From contig NZ_CP015849.1 in the NCBI RefSeq assembly GCF_001654495.1, forward strand, positions 1,199,001 to 1,263,000: DNA of 64,000 bases, in the 5' to 3' direction. Both the position numbers and the translations under genes were made by a program. This document shows positions 39,940 to 49,400 of the stretch, piece by piece (the first letter of the stretch is position 1; each line of letters opens with the position of its first letter). This DNA comes from Streptomyces sp. SAT1. Lineage in GTDB: Bacteria > Actinomycetota > Actinomycetes > Streptomycetales > Streptomycetaceae. Under the pieces are notes generated by a model that had not been told where the DNA came from, made no database searches, and was given only the letters and a program-made list of their open reading frames with translations.

Positions 39940-40011
39940 GCGCGATTAGCTCAGCGGGAGAGCGCTTCCCTGACACGGAAGAGGTCACTGGTTCAATCCC
40001 AGTATCGCGCA
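39940..40011 (+). tRNA. tRNA-Val (GAC), copy 2 with altered acceptor stem
   Basis: The body is identical to copies 1 and 3, but the acceptor is GCGCGAT/ATCGCGC. Positions 2-3 and their partners changed together, so pairing is preserved. Confidence 0.96.
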
Positions 40012-40045
40012 CGCACCGCCCGTGATCCTGCGGTCACGGTCCCGA

Positions 40046-40117
40046 GGACGATTAGCTCAGCGGGAGAGCGCTTCCCTGACACGGAAGAGGTCACTGGTTC
40101 AATCCCAGTATCGTCCA
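40046..40117 (+). tRNA. tRNA-Val (GAC), copy 3
   Basis: 72-nt, same sequence as copy 1. Last tRNA before the cluster terminator. Confidence 0.97.
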
Positions 40118-40126
40118 CACCGCAGC

Positions 40127-40159
40127 AAGCCCCCGGCCGTCTCGTGCGGCCGGGGGCTT
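40127..40159 (+). terminator. tRNA cluster terminator
   Basis: 13-bp perfect stem (40127-40139 with 40147-40159), 7-nt loop, followed by a further T. Ten bases after the last tRNA-Val; it also faces the convergent zinc-ribbon gene. Confidence 0.92.
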
Positions 40160-40173
40160 TCGCGTGCCGGGGC

Positions 40174-40470
40174 TCAGCTGGAGAAGAGCATGTGGCCGAA
40201 GCTCTTGCGCTTGTGGCCGTGTCCGTAGTGCCCGTGGCCGCCGTGCGGAGCGCCCCAGGCGGGGGCGGGCGGGGCGGGGTACGCCTGCGGGGCCGGGTAG
40301 CCCTGCGGGGCGGGCGGCGGGGCGGGCTGCGACCACTGGGACTCCAGGCGGGTCAGTGCCTCCAGCTCGCCGTAGTCGAGGAAGATGCCGCGGCAGCCGC
40401 TGCACTGCTCGATCTGGATGCCGTTGCGGTTGTAGGTGTGCATCGGCGCGTGGCACTTGGGACACTGCAT
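40174..40470 (-). CDS. TFIIB-type zinc-ribbon protein
   Basis: 98 residues. The zinc ribbon is formed by CPKC (3-6) and CSGC (23-26) with the family-typical GIQIEQCSGCRGIFLDYGEL, followed by a Pro/Ala/Gln/Tyr-rich disordered region and a His/Gly-rich tail (GGHGHYGHGHKRKSFGH) that could bind metal. ATG at 40470. Function unknown. Confidence 0.88.
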   Translation of the reverse strand: MQCPKCHAPMHTYNRNGIQIEQCSGCRGIFLDYGELEALTRLESQWSQPAPPPAPQGYPAPQAYPAPPAPAWGAPHGGHGHYGHGHKRKSFGHMLFSS

Positions 40471-40551
40471 GCTCGGCTCAACTCCTCACCGGTGGGTTCT
40501 GCTCCGGGGTACCGCCTGGACAGACTCCGTCCGGCCGCGGTCGGTTGCACC

Positions 40552-41505
40552 TTACTGGGGCGGTCCGCCCGCCAACTCGCCGGGCGGCGGCGCCATTCGG
40601 TGGCAGGCGTCGACCACGGCCCGCTCCACCTCGTCCAGGGCGCGGCCGGCCGCCGCCGCCTTGGCCACGGCCCGTGCGGCGCTCTGCACGGTCAGGGCGC
40701 GGGCGGCGGTGTCCAGGGCGGCCCACGGGTCGCCGTCATGCGGCACGGCGGGGCCGCCCGCCGTCCGGTAGGCGGTGAGGAAGCGGGTCCAGTCGTCGGG
40801 CGGGAGCAGCCCGCAGGCGAACCAGGCGGCGGGACGGGCCAGGTCCCAGGCGGGCGCTCCGGTGCCGAGGTCGTCGACGTCGATCAGCAGCCAGGGGCCG
40901 TCGGGTACCGGATGGCGTACGAGCTGGCCCAGGTGCAGGTCGCCGTGGCAGACGGCGGCGGGACCGGGCGCGGGTGCCTCGGCGCGCGCCCAGGCGGGCA
41001 GGGCGGCCCACGCCCGCAGGACCGGGCCGGCGGCCGGGTGGCCGGGGGCGCCGGCGCGCAGCCGGGCGACGGCGCGGGCGGCCTTCTCCGGGCCGCGCAT
41101 GGGCGGCAGTCCGGGCGGCACGGGGGTGCGGTGGAGGCGGGCGAGGAGTGCGGCGGTGGCTTCCCAGGGCGCGGCCTCCGGGACCTCGGGGTCGACGGGC
41201 GTGCCGTGCGGCCAGAAGGTGACGAGGCGGTCGCCCGACGCCACGGGGGCGGGGTCGAGCGGGGGCAGCAGGATGTCCGGCAGGCGGGCGGCCAGGGTCA
41301 GGCGGTGGGCGAGCGCGGCGGGGTCCGTGCCCGGTGCGTGCGCCTTCGCGACGGTGCCGCAGTGCCGGACCACCGTGGCTTCGGGGCGGTCGGCCAGGAC
41401 GGTCGTCGGGCGGTCGCAGCCGGGCGCGCCGGGGTGGGCGGCCCTGATGACCTGCGCGGTCAGTGCGGGGGGCGGGTCGACGGGGGCGGTGGTGCTGGCG
41501 GTCAC
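40552..41505 (-). CDS. Aminoglycoside phosphotransferase (APH)-family kinase
   Basis: 317 residues. The Brenner catalytic motif is in AVCHGDLHLGQLV and the metal-binding Asp in LLIDVDDLGTGAPAWDLARP. The family phosphorylates aminoglycosides, choline or sugars; with no resistance context, a metabolic substrate is as likely. GTG at 41505 with GGGGAG just upstream is preferred over the start at 41541. Confidence 0.85.
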   Translation of the reverse strand: MTASTTAPVDPPPALTAQVIRAAHPGAPGCDRPTTVLADRPEATVVRHCGTVAKAHAPGTDPAALAHRLTLAARLPDILLPPLDPAPVASGDRLVTFWPHGTPVDPEVPEAAPWEATAALLARLHRTPVPPGLPPMRGPEKAARAVARLRAGAPGHPAAGPVLRAWAALPAWARAEAPAPGPAAVCHGDLHLGQLVRHPVPDGPWLLIDVDDLGTGAPAWDLARPAAWFACGLLPPDDWTRFLTAYRTAGGPAVPHDGDPWAALDTAARALTVQSAARAVAKAAAAGRALDEVERAVVDACHRMAPPPGELAGGPPQ

Positions 41506-41721
41506 GGGCTCCCCTGGTGTCCGGGTGCGGCGGCTGGGCACCGTGTCCGGGTGCGGCGCCGGGCATGGCGTCCGGGTGCGGCGCGCCGGGCGGTGAGCCT
41601 ACGGGGTGGTGTCGCGGGCGGAGGCCCCGGGCTGGGCGGGAGCCGCGGGCGGTGTCCGAGGGGAGGGTGCGCGAGTGAGGTCTGTGGGTGTGGCCCGTGG
41701 GCGGGCGGGGCCGGACACGGC

Positions 41722-41755
41722 AATGCCGGCGCAGCTCCCCAGCTGCGCCGGCATT
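41722..41755. terminator. 15-bp perfect stem-loop
   Basis: 41722-41736 and 41741-41755 are exact complements around CCCC. It lies past the stop of the small membrane protein at 41841-42035 (minus strand) and before the APH gene. Confidence 0.85.
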
Positions 41756-41840
41756 CTGCCGTCCGCCGCACCCCCGTCCCCACGGGGTTTCATGGGTGGA
41801 TGTCCCCGCCCGGACCGCTCTTCCGGGCCTGGGGCGCCGC

Positions 41841-42035
41841 TCAGCGCCCCAGCATCACTCCCACGGACGACGCCTGTGTGGCCACGGTGTCCCACCCGTC
41901 GAAGACGAGCAGGAGCAGGGCCGCCAGGGGAAGGGCCATCACGGTCGCCACCAGCGGGTGGCGACGGCCTGTGCGGCGGGGGCGCGTGAGGCGTCCCGGG
42001 ACGCGGAACGCGGTCCGCGGTGCCGTGTGGGCCAT
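41841..42035 (-). CDS. 64-residue basic single-helix membrane protein
   Basis: ATG at 42035 preceded by GGAGAGGG at ideal spacing, stop at 41841. A very basic N-terminus (FRVPGRLTRPRRTGRRHP), one helix (LVATVMALPLAALLLLVF) and a short polar C-terminus. The longer in-frame extension to 42155 lacks an SD. No family recognised; the strong SD and following terminator support a real gene. Confidence 0.6.
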   Translation of the reverse strand: MAHTAPRTAFRVPGRLTRPRRTGRRHPLVATVMALPLAALLLLVFDGWDTVATQASSVGVMLGR

Positions 42036-42624
42036 GGTCCCTCTCCTGACCGTCTCGGTTGTCATCGGCAGCGGCGGGTGTCTGACCTCGGGGGACGAGT
42101 GCTGCACCCGCCGCTTGACCTCAAATCTAGGGGCGGGGCGGACGCAGGGCGTCATGCCCTCGTACCGATTGGCGGGCCTCCCGGAGGATGAGCCGTGCCC
42201 GGGGGCGTACTCCCCTGGGTGGAGACGTCCTCCTCCGTCTCCGGGTCATCCCGGAGAGGGTGCCCGGACTGCCCGGCATTTCCGGACACGGGCGGTGACA
42301 TCGCTCACTTCCGGGTGGGGCCGGTCCCCCGCGTCCGCCCGCCGTCCGACCGCCCGCCACGGCGCCGTCCGCTCGCTCCCGGCCGTCTTCGGCGCGGCCC
42401 CGGCCCGGACCGGCGGGCGGCCTCCGGGATCTCCAACCCCCCTGTCGGCACGGGCGGTTGGGATCTTGCCCGCGGGCCGGGCCGACGGGCAGGCCGTGCG
42501 CTGACCGCCCCTCAACTCTCGCGCACGGCAGTGACAATCGATCGGGTCGAGAGGGCGCGGCCTCTGCGCGCGAGCGGTCCCGGAAACGTAAGCTGTGGCT
42601 CGTCACAGGGACCGGGCAGCGGGG
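42036..42624. other. Intergenic region before the Ser/Thr kinase
   Basis: About 590 bp, no credible gene on either strand; the long open frames are shadows without starts or family features. It should contain divergent promoters, but I found no convincing -35/-10 pair. Confidence 0.5.
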
Positions 42625-44097
42625 ATGAACATGGCGATGATGCGCCTGAGGCGCGAGGACCCGCGCGTCGTCGGCTCGTTCAGGCTTCACCGACGGCTCG
42701 GCGCGGGCGGGATGGGCGTGGTCTATCTCGGCTCCGACCGGAAGGGCCAGCGGGTCGCGCTGAAGGTCATCCGGCCGGATCTGGCGGAGGACCAGGAGTT
42801 CCGCTCCCGGTTCGCGCGCGAGGTCTCGGCGGCCCGGCGGATCCGGGGCGGCTGCACCGCCCGGCTGGTGGCCGCGGACCTGGAGGCGGACCGGCCGTGG
42901 TTCGCCACGCAGTACGTGCCCGGCCCCTCCCTGCACGACAAGGTGGCCGACGAGGGCGCGCTGGGCGCCGCCGAGGCGGCCGCGGTCGGGGCCGCCCTGT
43001 CGGAGGGTCTTGTCGCGGTCCACGAGGCCGGTGTGGTGCACCGGGACCTGAAGCCCTCCAACATCCTGCTGTCGCCCAAGGGCCCGCGGATCATCGACTT
43101 CGGCATCGCCTGGGCGACCGGCGCCTCGACGCTCACCCATGTGGGCACGGCGGTCGGCTCCCCCGGCTTCCTCGCCCCGGAGCAGGTGCGCGGCGCCGCC
43201 GTCACCCCGGCGACCGACGTGTTCTCGCTGGGCGCGACGCTGGCGTACGCGTCGACGGGCGACTCGCCGTTCGGGCACGGCAGCTCCGAGGTGATGCTGT
43301 ACCGCGTGGTGCACGAGGAGCCACATCTCCAGGGGGTGCCCGACGCGCTGGCCCCGCTCGTGCGGGCGTGCCTGGCCAAGGATCCCGAGGACCGGCCCAG
43401 CACGCTCCAACTGTCGCTGCGGCTCAAGGAGATCGCCGCCCGCGAGGCGCAGGGCCTGGGCGAGCCGCGGCCGCCGTCGCCGCGCGCCGCCGAGGCGGAC
43501 CGGCCCACCGGCCGGATGGCCGACACCTACCCGGACCAGCAGCGCGCCACCTACCCGGAGCAGCAGCGCGCCGCCCGTCCCGAGGGCCAGCGGTCGCCGT
43601 ACTCAGAGCAGCGGCGCGGCGGGGCGGCCGAGCAGCAGCGCGGCGGGCATCCCGAGGCGCGCGGGCAGCGGCGGCAGCAGGCTGCCGCGCCCCGGACGCC
43701 CGCGCCGCGCGGCGGCGCCCCGGCCGGGCGGGGCGGCGCTCCCCGGGACGGGGGCGGGCCGCGGGCCACCGGCGCGTCGTCCCGGGCGGGCGGACGGCCG
43801 GTCCCGGCGTCCAGGGGCGGGTCCCGGCCCGGCAGCGGCAACCGTCCCGCCACCCGCGGCGGTCCCGGCCGGCCGCGCCCGCGCGGCACGTCCACCGGTC
43901 TGCGCCCGGCCAACCCGCGGCTGCTGCGGCAGCGGCTGTTCGTGTTCGTGGTGGTGACGCTGCTGGTCGCGCTCGGTATCGCGGCGGCCCAGGGCTGCCA
44001 GGGGCCGTCCCGGGGGCTCGGCGTCGAGCAGGGCGGCGTACGGGTGGAGCAGCAGCACGGGCAGGCGGCGGAGACCGCCTCCGCACCGGGCCACTGA
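42625..44097 (+). CDS. Membrane Ser/Thr protein kinase (PknB-type) with disordered linker
   Basis: 490 residues. Kinase domain 19-275: Gly-rich loop LGAGGMGVVYLG, catalytic Lys47 in VALKVI, HRDLKPSN at about 139-146, DFG at about 158, APEQVRG and the D-x-FSLG segment. Then a Gln/Arg/Gly/Pro-rich disordered linker with YPEQQRA-like repeats (about 300-425), a membrane helix (RLFVFVVVTLLVALGIAAA, about 437-456) and a short outside tail with no PASTA domain. ATG at 42625 chosen; 42631 is also possible. Targets unknown. Confidence 0.93.
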   Translation: MNMAMMRLRREDPRVVGSFRLHRRLGAGGMGVVYLGSDRKGQRVALKVIRPDLAEDQEFRSRFAREVSAARRIRGGCTARLVAADLEADRPWFATQYVPGPSLHDKVADEGALGAAEAAAVGAALSEGLVAVHEAGVVHRDLKPSNILLSPKGPRIIDFGIAWATGASTLTHVGTAVGSPGFLAPEQVRGAAVTPATDVFSLGATLAYASTGDSPFGHGSSEVMLYRVVHEEPHLQGVPDALAPLVRACLAKDPEDRPSTLQLSLRLKEIAAREAQGLGEPRPPSPRAAEADRPTGRMADTYPDQQRATYPEQQRAARPEGQRSPYSEQRRGGAAEQQRGGHPEARGQRRQQAAAPRTPAPRGGAPAGRGGAPRDGGGPRATGASSRAGGRPVPASRGGSRPGSGNRPATRGGPGRPRPRGTSTGLRPANPRLLRQRLFVFVVVTLLVALGIAAAQGCQGPSRGLGVEQGGVRVEQQHGQAAETASAPGH

Positions 44098-44184
44098 CCC
44101 GTCTCCGCACCGGGCCGCCCGCCCCGGCGGGCACGCGTCTCACGCGCGGGCCGCGGCTCCGTACGGGCTACGCCTACGGGCGGG

Positions 44185-45003
44185 CTACGCCTCCGGGCGG
44201 CCGGCCGTGACGGCGTAGAAGGCGACGGCCGCCGCCGCGCCGACGTTCAGGGAGTCCACGCCGTGGGACATCGGGATACGGACCCAGGTGTCGGCGGCGG
44301 CCAGGGCGCGGCGGGAGAGGCCGTCGCCCTCCGCCCCGAGCATCAGCGCGACCCGTTCCATCCGGTGCGGGGCCGTCTCGTCCAGGGAGCGGGCCTGCGC
44401 GTCGGGGGTGAGCGCGAGCAGGGCGAAGCCGGCCTCGCGGACCGCGTCAAGACCCTGCGGCCAGGTGTCGAGGCGGGCGTACGGCACGGAGAAGACGGCG
44501 CCCATCGAGACCTTGACGCTGCGGCGGTAGAGCGGGTCGGCGCAGTCGGGTGAGAGCAGCACCGCGTCCATGCCGAGGGCGGCGGCCGAGCGGAAGATCG
44601 CGCCGATGTTGGTGTGGTCGTTGACCGCCTCCATGACCGCGACCCGGCGGGCGGTGGCCAGGAGGTCGGCGGCGGCGGGCAGCGGCTTGCGCCGCATGGA
44701 CGCCAGCGCGCCCCGGTGCACGTGGTAGCCGGTGACCTCTTCGGCCAGGTCGGGGGCGACCACGTAGACGGGCGCGTCGAGCGTGTCGAGGACGTCGCGC
44801 ATGGCGTCGGCCCACTTGGCGGACAGCAGCATCGAGCGCATCTCGTACCCGGCGTCGGCGGCCCGGCGGATGACCTTCTCGCCCTCGGCGATGAACAGGC
44901 CCTCGGCGGGTTCGCGCCGGCGGCGCAGTTCCACGTCGGTCAGGCCGGTGTAGTCGTGCAGGCGGGGGTCGGCGGGGTCGTCGACGGTGATGAGTTCGGC
45001 CAC
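44185..45003 (-). CDS. TrmH/SpoU-family RNA 2'-O-methyltransferase
   Basis: 272 residues. N-terminal substrate-binding domain with FIAEGEKVIRRAADAGYE; C-terminal SPOUT domain with the three motifs NDHTNIGAIFRSAAALG, LMLGAEGDGLS and IPMSHGVDSLNVGAAAAVAFY. Methylates a ribose in rRNA or tRNA; the exact site cannot be told. GTG at 45003. Followed, on the same strand upstream, by the CysG-like gene. Confidence 0.92.
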   Translation of the reverse strand: MAELITVDDPADPRLHDYTGLTDVELRRRREPAEGLFIAEGEKVIRRAADAGYEMRSMLLSAKWADAMRDVLDTLDAPVYVVAPDLAEEVTGYHVHRGALASMRRKPLPAAADLLATARRVAVMEAVNDHTNIGAIFRSAAALGMDAVLLSPDCADPLYRRSVKVSMGAVFSVPYARLDTWPQGLDAVREAGFALLALTPDAQARSLDETAPHRMERVALMLGAEGDGLSRRALAAADTWVRIPMSHGVDSLNVGAAAAVAFYAVTAGRPEA

Positions 45004-45045
45004 GGGGAGCTGCTGCCTTGTCCTGGTGCGGTGGGAGGGGTGCCG

Positions 45046-46278
45046 TCAGGCGGCGGGGGCGGGGCCGACCGTGACGACCGGGCCGACGACGATGACGGCC
45101 GGCGGGCGGACATCCTGGGCGCGTACGGTCTCGGCGACGGTCGCGAGGGTCGCGTCGACGCGGCGCTGGGCGGCGGTGGTGCCCTCCTGGACGAGGGCGA
45201 CCGGGGTGTCGGCGGACTTGCCGTGGGCCACCAGGGTCTCGGCGATCCTGCCTATCTTGTCGACGCCCATCAGGATCACGAGGGTGCCGGTGAGCTTCGC
45301 CAGGCTGGCCCAGTCGACCAGGGAGCGCGGGTCGTCGGGGGCCACGTGCCCGCTGACGACGGTGAACTCGTGGGCGACGCCGCGGTGCGTGACGGGAATG
45401 CCGGCCGCGCCCGGCACCGAGACGGAACTGGAGATGCCCGGCACCACCGTGCACGGGATCCCCGCCTCGGTGAGCGCGATGACCTCCTCCATGCCCCGGC
45501 CGAAGACGTACGGGTCGCCGCCCTTGAGCCGCACCACCGACTTGCCCTGCTTGGCGTGCTCGACCAGCGCGTTGTTGATGGCCTCCTGGGCCATGGAACG
45601 GCCGTAGGGGATCTTCGCGGCGTCGATCACCTCGACGTGCGGCGGGAGTTCGGCCAGCAGGTCGCGCGGTCCGAGCCGGTCGGCGATGACGACGTCCGCC
45701 TCGGCGAGCAGCCGGCGCCCACGCACCGTGATCAGGTCCGGGTCGCCGGGGCCGCCGCCGACCAGGGCGACGCCGGGGGTGCGGGTGCGGTGGTGCGGGG
45801 CGACCAGGGTGCCGTCGCGCAGTCCCTCGACGACGGCGTCGCGGACGGCGGCGGTGTGCCGGGGGTCGCGTCCGCTGGCCCGGGTGGTGAGCACGGCCAC
45901 GGTGACGCCCTCGCTGTGGCCGGTGGCCGGGGTCCAGGCGGTCGCCGCGTCGGCGTCGTCCGCGCGCACGCACCACACGCGTGCCCGTTCGGCCTCGGCG
46001 GAGGCCCGGGTGTTGGCGTCGTGGTCACTGGTGGCGATCAGCGCGTACCAGGCGTCGGCGAGGTCGCCGTCCTGGTACGGGCGCCGCAGCCAGGAGATCT
46101 CACCGGCGTCCGCCATCGCTTCGACGGAGGCCGTGGCCGCTGGCGAGACCAGGACGAGGTCCGCGCCGGCCGCGATGAGGGCCGGCAGCCGGCGCTGGGC
46201 GACCTGGCCGCCGCCGAGGACGACCACGCGGCGGCCGGACAGGCGGAGTCCTACGGGGTAGGCGGGGTGTTCGGCCAT
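45046..46278 (-). CDS. cobA: Uroporphyrinogen-III C-methyltransferase fused to precorrin-2 dehydrogenase-like domain
   Basis: 410 residues, CysG-like without the full ferrochelatase. N-terminal Rossmann part (GRRVVVLGGGQVAQRRLPAL, 1-155); C-terminal SUMT (about 160-405) with VGGGPGDPDLITVRG, RLKGGDPYVFGRG, PGISSSVSVPGAAGIPVTHR and HGKSADTPVALV. Makes precorrin-2 at the branch between cobalamin and siroheme. ATG at 46278. Same strand and near cobT and cobL, consistent with cobalamin use. Confidence 0.93.
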   Translation of the reverse strand: MAEHPAYPVGLRLSGRRVVVLGGGQVAQRRLPALIAAGADLVLVSPAATASVEAMADAGEISWLRRPYQDGDLADAWYALIATSDHDANTRASAEAERARVWCVRADDADAATAWTPATGHSEGVTVAVLTTRASGRDPRHTAAVRDAVVEGLRDGTLVAPHHRTRTPGVALVGGGPGDPDLITVRGRRLLAEADVVIADRLGPRDLLAELPPHVEVIDAAKIPYGRSMAQEAINNALVEHAKQGKSVVRLKGGDPYVFGRGMEEVIALTEAGIPCTVVPGISSSVSVPGAAGIPVTHRGVAHEFTVVSGHVAPDDPRSLVDWASLAKLTGTLVILMGVDKIGRIAETLVAHGKSADTPVALVQEGTTAAQRRVDATLATVAETVRAQDVRPPAVIVVGPVVTVGPAPAA

Positions 46279-46431
46279 GGTGGTGCGGCTCCTCGTCCGG
46301 ACGGCGGTCGCGGCGGCGGTGGGCGACGTGGGGATGCGGTCGAAGCGGTGCGACGGTGACGGGCGCTACGGCTTCGGAGCGGCCCTGACGTGCGGATTTT
46401 AACCGTGGGTTCAGGGTACGGCGGGGCCGGG

Positions 46432-46454
46432 GGGTACGCGGGGAGCGCGTACCC
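46432..46454 (-). terminator. Stem-loop terminator after the BluB-CobT gene
   Basis: 9-bp perfect stem (46432-46440 with 46446-46454), 5-nt loop, 22 bases past the minus-strand stop at 46476. The rest of 46279-46475 shows no gene. Confidence 0.7.
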
Positions 46455-46475
46455 GCCCGGCTCAGGACACCCGGG

Positions 46476-49400
46476 TCACTTCTCGGTGACGCCCGCCGAG
46501 TCGAACGTCGCCACCTCGTGCATCGCCCGCGCCGTGCTCTGCACCAGCGGCAGCGCGAGCAGCGCGCCCGTGCCCTCGCCCAGGCGCAGGTCCAGGTCGA
46601 CCAGGGGGCGCAGACCGAGCTTGTTGAGGGCGGCGACATGGCCCGGTTCGGCGCTGCGGTGCCCGGCGATGCAGGCGGCCAGCACCTCCGGGGCGATGGC
46701 GCGGGCCACCAGGGCGGCGGCACCCGCGCTGACCCCGTCCAGGATCACCGGCGTACGCAGCGACGCGCCGCCCAGGAGCAGACCGACGATGGCCGCGTGC
46801 TCGAAGCCGCCGATCGCGGCGAGCACGCCGATCGGGTCGGCCGGGTCGGGCCGGTGCACGTCGAGGGCGCGGCGGACCACCTCGGTCTTGTGGGCCAGCG
46901 TCTCGTCGTTGATGCCGGTGCCCCGGCCGGTGACCTCGGCGGGGTCGACGCCGGTGTAGACCGAGATGAGGGCGGCGGAGGCGGTGGTGTTGGCGATGCC
47001 CATCTCGCCGGTGAGCAGCGCCTTGTTGCCGGCCGCCACCAGGTCGCGGGCGGTCTCGATGCCGACCTCGATGGCCTTCTTGGCCTCCTCGCGGGTCATG
47101 GCGGGCCCGGTGGTCATGTCGGACGTGCCCGCGCGCACCTTGCGGGGCAGCAGGCCCGGGGTGGCCGGGAGGTCGGCGGCGACGCCCACGTCGACCACGC
47201 AGACCTCGGCGCCCACCTGGTTGGCGAAGGCGTTGCAGACCGCTCCCCCGCCGAGGAAGTTCGCCACCATCTGGGCGGTGACCTCCTGCGGCCAGGGCGT
47301 GACGCCCTGGGCGTGCACCCCGTGGTCACCGGCGAAGACGGCGACGGCAGCGGGCTCCGGGATCGGCGGCGGGCACTGCCGGGACAGGCCGGACAGCTGG
47401 GCCGAGATGATCTCCAGCATGCCGAGCGCGCCGGCCGGCTTGGTCATGCGCTTCTGCCGCTCCCAGGCCTCGCCGAGCGCCTTGGCGTCCAGCGGCCGGA
47501 TCTGCGCGACGGTCTCGGCGAGCAGGTCGTGCGGGTCCTCTCCGGGCAGCGCGCGCCGCCCGTACGTCTCCTCGTGCACCACCCAGGACAGCGGGCGCCG
47601 CTTGGACCAGCCGGCCTGCATCAGCTCGGGCTCGTCCGGGAACTCGTCGACGTACCCGACGCACAGGTAGGCGATGACCTCCAGGTGCTCGGGCAGGCCG
47701 AGGGTGCGGACCATCTCCCGCTCGTCGAAGAAGCTGACCCAGCCGACGCCCAGGCCCTCGGCGCGGGCGGCGAGCCACAGGTTCTCCACGGCGAGCGCGG
47801 CGGAGTACGGCGCCATCTGCGGCTGGGTGTGGCGGCCCAGGGTGTGCCGGCCGCCGCGGGTGGGGTCGGCGGTGACGACGATGTTCACCGGGGTGTCGAG
47901 GATGGCCTCGATCTTCAGTTCCTTGAACTGCTTGGCGCGGCCCTTGGGCAGCGACTTGGCGTACGCCTCGCGCTGCCGCTCGGCCAGTTCGTGCATCGCC
48001 CGGCGGGTGTCGGCGGAGCGGATGACGACGAAGTCCCAGGGCTGGGAGTGGCCGACGCTGGGCGCGGTGTGGGCCGCCTCCAGGACCCGGAGCAGCACCT
48101 CGTGCGGGATGGGGTCGTCGCGGAAGCCGTTGCGGATGTCGCGGCGTTCGCGCATCACCTTGAGCACGGCCTCGCGCTCGGCGTCGTCGTAGCCGGGCGC
48201 GGCCGGTCCCACGTGCCGGGGGGCCTCCGCCTCGGGGGCGGGGGCGGCCCCGTCCTCCGGCTGTCCCTCGGGGGCCTCGGGGTCCTCGGCAGTCTCGGCG
48301 GCCCGGTGCTCGTGCTCCTCGTGTTCTTCCTGGCCGGCGCCCCGGGTGTCCAGGTCGTCCGCCTGCTGGACCACGTCGGGGTCGGGCTCGGCGGGGGCGG
48401 CGGTCGCGGCGGTGGCCACGGGCTCGGTGTCACCGGAACGGGGCGCCGGGACTGCCACCACGGGTTCCTGCGGGGCCTCGGCGACCGGCTGCGGGACCGG
48501 GACCGGGTCCGTGACCGGGGACGGGCCCGTGACCGGGGACGGCTGCGCCGCAGCGGGCGCTTCCTCCTCCGGTGCGGCGGCGGGGGGCTGTTCGGCGTGG
48601 GGGGTTGCCGATACGGACCCGGGCTCGCCGGTGGGCGGGACCGTGACATCCGGGGCCTGGGCCGCTGCGGTGGGGGCGGCGTCGGGGTCCGGGGCCTGGG
48701 TGGGTTCCGGGGCCTGGGAGGCTTCCGGTGCCTGAGGCACTGCCTGGGCCTCAGCCACGGCGGGCACCTCGGGGGTGACCGGCTCGGTGACGGCCTCGGG
48801 GTCCGGGGCCTCGGCGACCGGGGCGGCCTGGGCCTGGTCCGGTCCGGCGGCGGGCGCGACGGCGGAGGCGTCGGCCGGGGCCTGGGGCTGGGTGGTCTCC
48901 TCGGGGGCGGGGACCGGCTGCGGGGGCCCGTCGACGGCTTCGGGCACCTGGGTGCCCTCAGGCGCCTCGGCTGCCTCGGGGATCTGGCTCTCCGGGTTCT
49001 GGGTGGCGGTCCCGGCTTCCGGGTTCTGGGTGGCGGTCCCGGCGGGCTGCGGGGCGGGGGCCGTGACCGGCTGCTCCTGCTCTGCCGTCTGCTCGGCGGA
49101 CACCTCGGGAGCACCGGGGTGCGGTACCTGCGGGGGCACGGCCTCGGCCTCGACAGGAGCGGCCGGGGCCTGCGCCGGTGCCGGTGCGGGCTCGACGGCC
49201 TGCTCGGGCTCCGGGGCCGCCTCGGCGGGGGCAGGCTGATCCGGGGCGGGCGCCTGCTCGGGCGCGGTGACCGGCTCTGCGGCGGCCACCGGCGCAGGGG
49301 CGGGGGCCGGGGCGTCCACGTGCTGGCCGGGAGCGGCTGCGGCGGCCTGCTCGGGTACGGCGGTCTCGTCGGCCACCGGCTGCTCGGCGGCCACCGGCTG

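Noticed and set aside
42127..43410. Long minus-strand frame over the Ser/Thr kinase
   Set aside because: Shadow of the kinase gene, without SD or recognisable domains.
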